Part shown: piece by piece, positions 36,698 to 44,079 of the stretch
Position numbering within the stretch: position 1 is the stretch's first letter
Layout: every line of letters begins with the position of its first letter
Assembly (NCBI GenBank): GCA_945870185.1
Contig: CAMBRK010000011.1
Coordinates: 22,454 to 86,453, forward strand
DNA: 64,000 nucleotides
Direction: 5' to 3'
Source of the DNA: Aureispira sp. CCB-QB1
GTDB taxonomy: Bacteria; Bacteroidota; Bacteroidia; Chitinophagales; Saprospiraceae
Position numbers and translations under genes: made by a program
The notes under the pieces: generated by a model
Told to the model about the DNA's origin: nothing
What the model saw: only the letters and a program-made list of their open reading frames with translations
The model's database searches: none

Positions 36698-37450
36698 TTA
36701 AACCACCTCAATCACTGCCAATGAATTATACCCACCATTCTTGAGAGAATACTGTGTACCATTCACCTCTTGATAAAACTCAATCTGAAGCGTGAACACA
36801 TGGATACCAGTCGCCAAAGCTGGCGGAGCTGCATGTGTCAGATTGATGTCCACAGACGTGTTGTTGATAGGGATGTTCACAGAGTTGCTGATCAGCGTCT
36901 CGAACTCTCCCATCTGGAAATCCATCTTTGACCATCCAGCCTTGAATGTCACATGTGTAGATCCTGGAGCCTTAACCAAGTCCATCATTGGTACCACACC
37001 AAGGATGTCCAGTGCGCCTGTAGTGGTGTTCAAAGCAAAAGTTTTGAACAAAATACCACTCAAAATCGCGCGATTGTTGAAGTTGAATCCCTTCAGCACA
37101 GCTTTACCTTCAGGAAGGTCAAAGCCCTCATGGACATGTCTTTCACCTCGGTCATTGGCCGCATCCAGATTTTTCACATCCGTCATCAATCTTGTCAATC
37201 TCGAAACCACCCGGTTGTCACTGGCGGTCATCATCAGATTTCTTAATGCTGTTCTCAACAGCTTCCCTGCACTCGCTGACATTCCGAATTCAGCGCCATT
37301 CTCCCTCGTTCGCTGAAACGTCGGATCATTCGCGATCCTGTCTCCAGAGACTCCACCTTTGGTCCTTACCAAAAAACCATCGGCACTTTTGTAAAAGGAT
37401 AGGTCATCAAGCTTTCCCACCACCTTCAATAATCCACCTTGTTTAGCCAT
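36698..37450 (-). CDS. Conserved Bacteroidota protein of unknown function (MAKQ... family)
   Basis: A 250-residue protein starting MAKQGGLLKVVGKLDDLSFY, then RTKGGVSGDRIANDPTFQRT and RENGAEFG. This N-terminus is highly conserved in a Bacteroidota-specific family, often present in several copies near DUF5675 genes. The C-terminal half is beta-rich. A structural protein of a phage-like or extracellular particle is possible, but unproven. The ATG at 37450 was chosen because the family starts at MAKQ; the frame extends upstream without support. Confidence 0.75.
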   Translation of the reverse strand: MAKQGGLLKVVGKLDDLSFYKSADGFLVRTKGGVSGDRIANDPTFQRTRENGAEFGMSASAGKLLRTALRNLMMTASDNRVVSRLTRLMTDVKNLDAANDRGERHVHEGFDLPEGKAVLKGFNFNNRAILSGILFKTFALNTTTGALDILGVVPMMDLVKAPGSTHVTFKAGWSKMDFQMGEFETLISNSVNIPINNTSVDINLTHAAPPALATGIHVFTLQIEFYQEVNGTQYSLKNGGYNSLAVIEVV

Positions 37451-37712
37451 AATGCCACAATTTAAAAAGTTAAATAATACGACAAAGATATTGGCGTATT
37501 TCCCACTTTGCGCCACATTCAATACTCACACTATCATAAATTACAATAATTTACATATATTATCAAACAATAACATATATCTTTAACCGTTTTTTAACAT
37601 CATTTTCCCACAAACAACTTACTTTTGTTCAGTAATTAAAATTCAAACCACTTACACAAAGTGTTTTTACCAGCATCTGAGATTTAAATACTCGAGAAAT
37701 TACCCCCACCCA

Positions 37713-37764
37713 CGACAAACCCTCATAGCAATAAAATCATCTACACCATCCGGACGGTTTGTCG
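37713..37764. repeat. 9-bp inverted repeat before the tandem repeats
   Basis: CGACAAACC at 37713-37721 and its complement GGTTTGTCG at 37756-37764, separated by 34 bp, immediately left of the 11-bp direct repeats. Together they could be a replication, excision or transfer control site of the island. Confidence 0.45.
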
Positions 37765-37777
37765 AGACATCCCCGCC

Positions 37778-37832
37778 GATAGTGTATGGATGATATATAG
37801 ATAGTGTATGGATAGTGTATGGATAGTGTATG
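37778..37832 (+). repeat. Four copies of an 11-bp direct repeat
   Basis: GATAGTGTATG occurs at 37778-37788, 37800-37810, 37811-37821 and 37822-37832. Between the first and second copies lies an 11-nt degenerate unit, so the array is five units in register. It ends 37 bp before the ATG of the 65-residue gene and looks like iterons or operator repeats. Confidence 0.8.
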
Positions 37833-37869
37833 ACAATAGTATCATCAATTTTGGCAAATAGAATGTAGC

Positions 37870-38067
37870 ATGAGCAAATTTTCAAGACTGATTATTTATC
37901 CCAAAGATGTCTCCGCCATCACTGGCAAGAACTACCGGACTTCTTGGCTATTATTAAATAAGATCAAAACCTACTATGGCAAGAAAGATCATCAACCTGT
38001 AACGGTATTAGAATTTTGTGAATACATGGGTTTGAAAGTAGAAGATGTAATTTCAGTCATGAATTAG
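37870..38067 (+). CDS. Small conserved Bacteroidota protein (65 aa), possible DNA-binding
   Basis: Sequence MSKFSRLIIYPKDVSAITGK, then TSWLLLNKIKTYYGKKDHQ and VTVLEFCEYMGLKVEDV. It matches a common small Bacteroidota family with the pattern IYPKDV-x-x-I-T-G...LL-x-K-I...VTV-x-E-FC. It looks like a helix-turn-helix or excisionase-like protein, but that is not proven. It lies right behind the 11-bp repeats and next to rteC, which suggests a role in regulation or excision of the island. Confidence 0.65.
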   Translation: MSKFSRLIIYPKDVSAITGKNYRTSWLLLNKIKTYYGKKDHQPVTVLEFCEYMGLKVEDVISVMN

Positions 38068-38098
38068 AGCACTTATTGTTTACCAAGGGGGAATGGCA

Positions 38099-38863
38099 TT
38101 AGGGCTTATTGCGATGTCTTTTTTGTTTGTCTTGGAGAGCTTTCGCTTTCTTGTTACAAAATCTTGCAGGGTCCTGACGTTCCATTATATCATGCGAAGT
38201 ACCATCAAAATCAGTAATATTCACTTCAAAGAATAATTGAAATCGCTCATGTAATTCCTTCAACGTAACATCACCATTATTGATCACTTTTGTCTCTTTC
38301 CAACTTGTTAGCTCCTCCACATACTCAATCTGCAATCCTGTCCACTCTAATTTCCTAAAATCGGCAATCTTATCTTCTATTTGCCTACTGTCCAATTTAT
38401 TATCCAAATATTTTTGCAACATATAAAGTGCTTTGATTACGGCAAAAATATTACATTTTTCCGATTTTTTGACAAACCATATATTATCTTTTTCCGCACT
38501 ATCCAAACGATAGTACTTTAATTCTTCCACAATGGTTTTAGAATCGTCATGCAGACTGGTTTCAAGTTCCTTGTAATATTTCCGCTCTTTACCAATTGGT
38601 TTTTCAGACTCAAGATCCAGCAACCTTTCGTAATATATACCATACTGAAATAATTTTGGTCTTTCATTGCGGTAATAATTGATCTCTTCTGCTTCAGATT
38701 GAAAGGGAAATGTGTTTTCCAGCTCAACCATCTTGGATATTTGTGATACAATGAAATTTTTCCTTTGCTTAATCGTTTCCAGACTTAATAAAGACGTATG
38801 CCCTACATCATTGCAGAATACCTCGAAGGCATTTATAACGGAATGCAGCTCTTTTAAAAGCAT
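38099..38863 (-). CDS. rteC: RteC-like protein
   Basis: A 254-residue protein with the RteC family pattern EAEEINYYRNERPKLFQYGI, then YERLLDLESEKPIG and KYYKELETSL. In CTnDOT-type elements RteC is a DNA-binding activator of the excision operon. Its C-terminal half also has a helix-turn-helix-like FRKLEWTG segment. The location between the small DNA-binding-like gene and the integrase supports a role in mobility of this island. The excision and transfer genes that RteC normally controls are not seen in the window. Confidence 0.85.
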   Translation of the reverse strand: MLLKELHSVINAFEVFCNDVGHTSLLSLETIKQRKNFIVSQISKMVELENTFPFQSEAEEINYYRNERPKLFQYGIYYERLLDLESEKPIGKERKYYKELETSLHDDSKTIVEELKYYRLDSAEKDNIWFVKKSEKCNIFAVIKALYMLQKYLDNKLDSRQIEDKIADFRKLEWTGLQIEYVEELTSWKETKVINNGDVTLKELHERFQLFFEVNITDFDGTSHDIMERQDPARFCNKKAKALQDKQKRHRNKP

Positions 38864-38990
38864 AGGCTATATCAATCTTCACTTAACAGGTTTAGGTTAA
38901 AACTTACAGTCAATAAAAAACAAATAACGAATAATTTTCGCACCAAAGTATATTATTCTTGATTTTAACAATTACTAATCTATACAACTA

Positions 38991-39027
38991 AAAAAGGCAG
39001 TATGTCACCAGTACTGCCTTTTTTTTT
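38991..39027. terminator. Bidirectional terminator downstream of the integrase
   Basis: A 12-bp stem AAAAAGGCAGTA / TACTGCCTTTTT around a 9-nt loop, with T runs on both strands, ends 17 nt past the integrase stop codon. Confidence 0.85.
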
Positions 39028-39043
39028 GAATAAATTTAAAACC

Positions 39044-40303
39044 TTATTGTGCCTTTTTTGAGTCTTCATTCTTTGGAGAAAAAAGTTTCTCACTCAGTTG
39101 GTCCATCTCAGCTCCAACTCTACTTTCTACAATCTTACCATAAATCTGTGTGGTCTTTATGCTTTTGTGCCCTAGCATTTTGCTTGTAGCTTCGAGACTA
39201 ACACCATTTGTCAATAGAACAGTAGTCGCAAATGTATGCCTGGCAATGTGCGTGGTAAGTGGTTTTGTAATGCCACATATATCTGCCAATTCTTTAAGGT
39301 AAGTATTTAGCCTTTGATTGCTTTTCATTGGTAGAAGGCGATTCTTACTCACACATACAGGATGCTCTTTGTACTTTTCTATAATGTTTAGTGCTGGTTG
39401 TAGTAGAGGAACATTACTTACATTATCATTTTTCTGTCTGGAAGTATATATCCATTTCTTACCGTTGATGCCAGTAACTAAATGATCAGAACATAGAAGT
39501 GAAGTATCTTTGTAGGCATATCCTGTATAACAACAGAAGACAAAACAATCTCGCACCTCACTCAATCTAGGAATAGTAATTTCCTTTTCAACAATTCGCT
39601 GCAACTCTTCAGCGGTGAGATATTCCTTTTTTGTCTCTTTAGTATGCGCCTTATAAGATGACAATACATTTTTGACTAAGTAATCATATTTTACACCATA
39701 ATCAAGTACTCGACTTAGATATTGCATAAACTTGACCAGTGTATTTTGATGAAGCTTTACTATAGATTTTAGGTATATCTCATATTCCATTGCAAAAGAA
39801 TATTTGATCTGATCGATCTGGATATCTGATACTTGGTATTTGTACACAAGAAAATCTAGAATCCTTCCCTTATACAATTTATAGCGATTGAAAGTAATCT
39901 TTCCAATCTCAATTCCCACAAGGCCTTCATATTGCTGATTATGAAGCTCACATAATTCAGAAATGGTGATCGTATGTTTTTTTGAGACTTCATCGTTACC
40001 CATTAAACGATTACGAATTTCATCAACAGTAATATCTTCCTGGTTGGCCTTCATAGTATGGAATATTTGTAGTACATCCATTTTCATAGTATCCAAATGG
40101 AGATTGATGGTGCTAACCTTTTTGGAGCTTCCTTTTACCCTTCCGAAATTGGAATCCCATTCGTCATAATTTACTTTGTGGCCAGTTCCGATGTAAGCGC
40201 GCCGACCTGACAGGTACAATTGCATCATCACAGGTGATGATCCTGTATTCTTTTTATCCGATCGAAGGATAAAACTTACCTTAAGAATTTCTAACTTTTT
40301 CAT
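39044..40303 (-). CDS. int: Tyrosine recombinase/integrase (IntDOT-like)
   Basis: A 419-residue site-specific recombinase: N-terminal arm-DNA-binding domain (~1-90, with RRAYIGTGHKVNYDEWD), core-binding SAM-like domain (~110-215) and catalytic domain. Catalytic residues visible are Lys (TSRQKNDNVSNVPL), H-x-x-R (HIARHTFATT), His (MLGHKSIKTT) and Tyr (QIYGKI). The first catalytic Arg is replaced in CCYTGYAYKD, where many recombinases have TGLR; IntDOT of CTnDOT also lacks it. The gene reads away from the adjacent tRNA-Arg and would integrate the island at its 3' end. Confidence 0.95.
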   Translation of the reverse strand: MKKLEILKVSFILRSDKKNTGSSPVMMQLYLSGRRAYIGTGHKVNYDEWDSNFGRVKGSSKKVSTINLHLDTMKMDVLQIFHTMKANQEDITVDEIRNRLMGNDEVSKKHTITISELCELHNQQYEGLVGIEIGKITFNRYKLYKGRILDFLVYKYQVSDIQIDQIKYSFAMEYEIYLKSIVKLHQNTLVKFMQYLSRVLDYGVKYDYLVKNVLSSYKAHTKETKKEYLTAEELQRIVEKEITIPRLSEVRDCFVFCCYTGYAYKDTSLLCSDHLVTGINGKKWIYTSRQKNDNVSNVPLLQPALNIIEKYKEHPVCVSKNRLLPMKSNQRLNTYLKELADICGITKPLTTHIARHTFATTVLLTNGVSLEATSKMLGHKSIKTTQIYGKIVESRVGAEMDQLSEKLFSPKNEDSKKAQ

Positions 40304-40370
40304 TTGTATTGCATGGTTTTAAAACGTGAAAAAATACTTTCCTGTTGCCATGCAGCGTAAAATAAGTGAA

Positions 40371-40475
40371 GAATTGTCGCGTATAAACATTTGCGACAGC
40401 TATTTTGGTATTTGCGACGGTCGCAAATGTGTCGCAAAATAGTATGCTTTTTGACCCTTGTTGCTGAATTGTCGC
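40371..40475. repeat. Cluster of GTCGCAAA/TTTGCGAC motifs between integrase and tRNA
   Basis: TTTGCGAC or its complement occurs at 40390-40397, 40411-40418, 40420-40427 and 40431-40438. The middle two form a 19-bp palindrome (40410-40428). Two identical GAATTGTCGC words flank the group (40371-40380 and 40466-40475). The layout suits arm-type binding sites for the integrase or accessory factors, or an operator of the int promoter. Confidence 0.7.
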
Positions 40476-40580
40476 ATTAAATTCAGTTTAAAAAACATCA
40501 ATTTAGCAATGTATTTATTCATAACTCCTTGAAAAACAAATGCCAAACAAGAAATTCATCTTGTTTGGCATTAATAAGGG

Positions 40581-40654
40581 TGATCCCGACAGGATTCGAA
40601 CCTGTGACCCACAGATTAGAAATCTGTTGCTCTATCCAGCTGAGCTACGGAACC
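40581..40654 (-). tRNA. tRNA-Arg (UCU anticodon)
   Basis: The complement of these 74 nt folds as a tRNA: acceptor GGTTCCG / CGGGATC (with G-T pairs), D arm with AGCTCAGCTGGATAGAGC, anticodon stem ACAGA / TCTGT around TTTCTAA (anticodon TCT), and T arm CAGGTTCGAATCCTG. CCA is not encoded. Its 3' end faces the integrase gene 277 bp away, so it is the probable attachment site of the island. Confidence 0.96.
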
Positions 40655-40673
40655 GTAGATGTGAGATTTCTTT

Positions 40674-40838
40674 AAATCGAGCACAAAAGTAAAACAAATT
40701 TTAATTCTACCAATACACCCAGGCATTTTTTTTGCAAAAAATATCTGTCAATGGGTAATCGCATCCCATTTTTAGGTAAAAAGAAACCTGAATCATCGTA
40801 TATTTTGGTGCCATTGACATAGGTGGATTTGATTTTTT
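40674..40838 (-). pseudogene. Remnant of an amidohydrolase (dihydroorotase-like) C-terminus
   Basis: On the minus strand a frame directly after a TAA reads KIKSTYVNGTKIYDDSGFF and then NGMRLPIDRY. This is the typical end of cyclic amidohydrolases (TYVNG...Y-x-x-G...G-x-RL-x-FDR). No upstream part of the gene is present, so it is a decayed fragment beside the tRNA. The call is from pattern memory. Confidence 0.4.
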
Positions 40839-41079
40839 ATTTGAAAGTTATTTTTTTCCTATGCGCCCCAACCACACATATAATGGATCTTAGATAACAT
40901 AAAAAGACTTTCTTTTATTGATAATTCTTCCATTTTTATAAGTATTTTAGACTTGTAATAAATTATTAATGGTTAAGTAACAAAGAGACAATTAAATATA
41001 ACATAGAATTTAAACATTTAGTATTATGATTTTTATAAGAATTTCATTTAAAAATAAATGCATTTGTGGGAAAAAGTAT

Positions 41080-41087
41080 TATCTTTG
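41080..41087 (+). promoter_or_regulatory. Putative -7 box of rpsO
   Basis: TATCTTTG fits the Bacteroidota TAnnTTTG element and lies 60 bp before the rpsO ATG, leaving a leader of about 50 nt. The -33 element is unclear. Confidence 0.5.
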
Positions 41088-41146
41088 CCCCGCTATTTAC
41101 AGATTTTTGTAATTTGTATCATTGGTAAACCATAAAATATTAAAAA

Positions 41147-41422
41147 ATGTCAGTTTATTTATCTGAAGAAAAGAAAAATGAAATTTTTGCGGAGTACGGT
41201 GGCTCAGCAACTAACACAGGATCCATGGCGGGTCAAGTCGCTCTTTTTACTTATCGTATCAAGTCTCTTTCAGAGCACTTGAAATCAAACAAAAAAGATA
41301 ATTCATGCAAAAGAAGCATGTTGACTCTAGTAGGTAAGAGGAAAAGGTTATTAAAGTATATTCAAAGTAGAGATATACAAGCTTATAGAGATCTAATCGA
41401 GAAATTAGGTATCAGAAAATAA
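41147..41422 (+). CDS. rpsO: 30S ribosomal protein S15
   Basis: A 91-residue protein of normal S15 length with the hallmark segments TGSMAGQVALFTYRIKSLSE, HLKSNKKD and a KRKRLLKYIQSRD region that binds the 16S rRNA three-way junction. It lies upstream of pnp as in many bacteria, although here a strong terminator separates the two genes. The leader may carry an S15 autoregulatory structure, but I did not find a clear one. Confidence 0.97.
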   Translation: MSVYLSEEKKNEIFAEYGGSATNTGSMAGQVALFTYRIKSLSEHLKSNKKDNSCKRSMLTLVGKRKRLLKYIQSRDIQAYRDLIEKLGIRK

Positions 41423-41423
41423 G

Positions 41424-41456
41424 AAAAGAGCGGCAATATGCCGCTCTTTTTTTTTT
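41424..41456 (+). terminator. Rho-independent terminator of rpsO
   Basis: A 12-bp stem AAAAGAGCGGCA / TGCCGCTCTTTT with an ATA loop and a long T run, immediately after the rpsO stop. Confidence 0.93.
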
Positions 41457-41648
41457 ACTTATAATTTTATACACTACAGATTAATTATTATCTTTATATT
41501 TGCACCATGTTATATGCAGTTTGTGCTGAAAATCGCCTTCTTTTAGTACATTTTGCTAATCAAGCAAAGATTAAGTTATTTGACTAAATGAATTTTAATC
41601 CTTGTTTTGTGAATTGTATCAATAAAAATCTTAAATAATTTATCATTT

Positions 41649-43781
41649 ATGGGAAACATCATTCCTACATCCACATCATTCAGACTTCCTGATGGTAAGG
41701 AAGTGGTCATAGAGACCGGAAAATTAGCTACACAGGCACATGGTTCTGTAGTGGTAAAAGTTGAAAATACCATGTTACTAGCCACAGTTGTTGCTAGTCC
41801 TGATGCAAAGCCAGATCAGTCTTTTTTTCCATTATCTGTAGATTATCAAGAAAGATTTGCATCCGCGGGTAAAATTCCAGGTAATTTTTTTAGAAGAGAA
41901 ACTAGATTATCAGATTACGAAATCTTAATTTCTAGATTAGTGGACCGAGCAGTGCGACCTTTGTTCCCTGATACTTTTTTGAACGAAACTCAGATCATCA
42001 TCAATCTTATTTCTGGTGATCAGAAAAATATGCCTGATGCTTATGCAGCATTGGCAGCTTCTGCTGCTTTAGCAGTATCCGACATTCCATTTGATGGTCC
42101 TATCTCAGAAGTAAGAGTGGCTAAAATTAATGGTAAATATGTTGTAAATCCCGAAAGAGATCAATTGGCTACTGCTGATCTAGACCTTATCATCGCCGCA
42201 ACTATGAAGGATGTGATGATGGTAGAAGGTGAAGCCAATGAATGTCAGGAGTCTGATATCATCGAAGCTATTAAAATAGGTCATGAAGCCATCAAAGTGC
42301 AATGTGAAGCTCAGTTAGCTTTGGCAAAATTAGTAGGTGATAAAGCATTGATCAAAAGAGAAGTTATCACACCTGAAGTAGATATAGAGTTGAAAGACTT
42401 GATTAAATCAATCGCCTATGCTAAACTGTTGGAGGTTTCATCATCAGCGTTGGATAAAAATTCCCGCAAAAACGGATACAAAGCTATTGGAAAGGAAGTG
42501 AAAGCTACAATTTTGGAGCAAAAAGGAGAAGAATATTTAGCTGAAAATGATCCTAAAATATCTGAATACTTTGACAAGTTGAAGAAAAACGTCATCAGAC
42601 AGATGGTATTGGATACAGGTATTAGGTTGGATGGTCGTAAGTGTGATGAGATCAGACCTATATGGTGTGAGGTAGCATACTTGCCTGCAACCCATGGTAG
42701 TGCTATTTTTAATAGGGGAGAAACTCAGGCATTGACTTCACTCACATTAGGGACTAAATTGGACCAAATGATGATAGATAATGCTCTAGACAATTATTAT
42801 GAAAAATTCATTCTTCATTATAACTTTCCAGGTTTATCTGTTGGAGAAGTAAAACCTAACAGAGGTCCGGGTAGGAGAGAAGTTGGCCACGCTAATCTTG
42901 CTGGACGCTCGCTCAAAAAAGTAATGCCAGAAGGTTTACCATACACCGTTCGAATTGTGTCTGACATATTAGAGTCCAATGGTAGTTCTTCTATGGCTAC
43001 GGTTTGCGCAGGATCGTTAGCATTAATGGATGCTGGTGTTAAAATAAAATCTGCAGTATCAGGTATTGCTATGGGTATGATTGCGGAAGGTGGTAGATCA
43101 GCTATCCTTTCAGATATATTGGGTGATGAAGATGCAATAGGAGACATGGACTTCAAAGTAACGGGAACGTCGAATGGTATCACTGGTTGTCAAATGGATA
43201 TTAAAGTGGATGGCCTGCCATACGAAACACTTGAAAAAGCATTAATGCAAGCAAGAGAAGGTCGACTACATATACTTGGGGAAATGAATAAGACCATTTC
43301 TACACCAGCTGAAGATCTCAAGCCTCATGCACCACGTATGGTGGAAGTAGTGATAGACAAGTCATTCATTGGTGCTGTGATAGGACCAGGTGGAAAGATC
43401 ATTCAAGAGATTCAAGCACGTACCGGTACCATTATCAACATAGAAGAAGTGGGTGATAAAGGTATTGTGACCATCGCAAGTACGAATGCAGAAGGCTTAC
43501 AAGGTGCCAAAGATGCCATAGCAAGAATAGCCTTTACTCCATCAGTAGGTGATGTTTATGAGGCAGAAGTTGAGTCATTGATGCCTTATGGAGCATTTGT
43601 AAAATTCTTCGGACAAAGTGGATTACTTCACGTGTCAGAAGTCGATCACAAACGTATAGATGATGTAAGCACTGTGTTTAAAGTTGGAGACAAAGTTAAT
43701 GTTAAAATTATTGGTACTGACCCCAAGACAGGTAAACTTCGATTATCTAGAAAAGCACTTTTAGATAATCCTAACGGATAA
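41649..43781 (+). CDS. pnp: Polyribonucleotide nucleotidyltransferase (PNPase)
   Basis: A 710-residue protein of full length. Order of domains: RNase PH 1 (FASAGKIPGNFFRRE, then DRAVRPLFP), helical linker, RNase PH 2 (LDGRKCDEIRPI; FNRGETQALTSLTLG; SVGEVKPNRGPGRREVGHANL), KH domain (FIGAVIGPGGKIIQEIQ) and S1 domain (GDVYEAEVESLMPYGAFVKF). It degrades RNA 3' to 5' using phosphate and takes part in mRNA turnover in the cytoplasm. A terminator with a 12-bp stem follows. Confidence 0.98.
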   Translation: MGNIIPTSTSFRLPDGKEVVIETGKLATQAHGSVVVKVENTMLLATVVASPDAKPDQSFFPLSVDYQERFASAGKIPGNFFRRETRLSDYEILISRLVDRAVRPLFPDTFLNETQIIINLISGDQKNMPDAYAALAASAALAVSDIPFDGPISEVRVAKINGKYVVNPERDQLATADLDLIIAATMKDVMMVEGEANECQESDIIEAIKIGHEAIKVQCEAQLALAKLVGDKALIKREVITPEVDIELKDLIKSIAYAKLLEVSSSALDKNSRKNGYKAIGKEVKATILEQKGEEYLAENDPKISEYFDKLKKNVIRQMVLDTGIRLDGRKCDEIRPIWCEVAYLPATHGSAIFNRGETQALTSLTLGTKLDQMMIDNALDNYYEKFILHYNFPGLSVGEVKPNRGPGRREVGHANLAGRSLKKVMPEGLPYTVRIVSDILESNGSSSMATVCAGSLALMDAGVKIKSAVSGIAMGMIAEGGRSAILSDILGDEDAIGDMDFKVTGTSNGITGCQMDIKVDGLPYETLEKALMQAREGRLHILGEMNKTISTPAEDLKPHAPRMVEVVIDKSFIGAVIGPGGKIIQEIQARTGTIINIEEVGDKGIVTIASTNAEGLQGAKDAIARIAFTPSVGDVYEAEVESLMPYGAFVKFFGQSGLLHVSEVDHKRIDDVSTVFKVGDKVNVKIIGTDPKTGKLRLSRKALLDNPNG

Positions 43782-43807
43782 TACTGATGTAAATACTCAA
43801 AAATAAG

Positions 43808-43850
43808 ATGTATTGATCCGTAATTTAAATGAAGGATCAATACATTTTTT
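43808..43850 (+). terminator. Terminator of pnp
   Basis: A 12-bp stem ATGTATTGATCC / GGATCAATACAT with a 14-nt loop followed by a T6 run. Confidence 0.85.
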
Positions 43851-44079
43851 ATTTAAACCCAAGCGTTATTTTAGATGGGGTATATTTAATTAGAGCTTCA
43901 TATAAATAACTAAATATTCTTAACAACGGAGTCATCTTATTTTTTAGAATGGAAAGGGGGACTATTTCTATGTTGTAAATCAGAATCCATAATGTGCATA
44001 TCGATAAAGTAATGTCATTGAAAAGCTGGATTAGGTATCTCAGAGTCATTATGAGGTATTACTTTTAAAATACTATTTT

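Noticed and set aside
37700..37885. Minus-strand frame over the 11-bp tandem repeats
   Set aside because: Its repeated YPYTIHTLSIYHPYTI sequence is only the translation of the repeat units.
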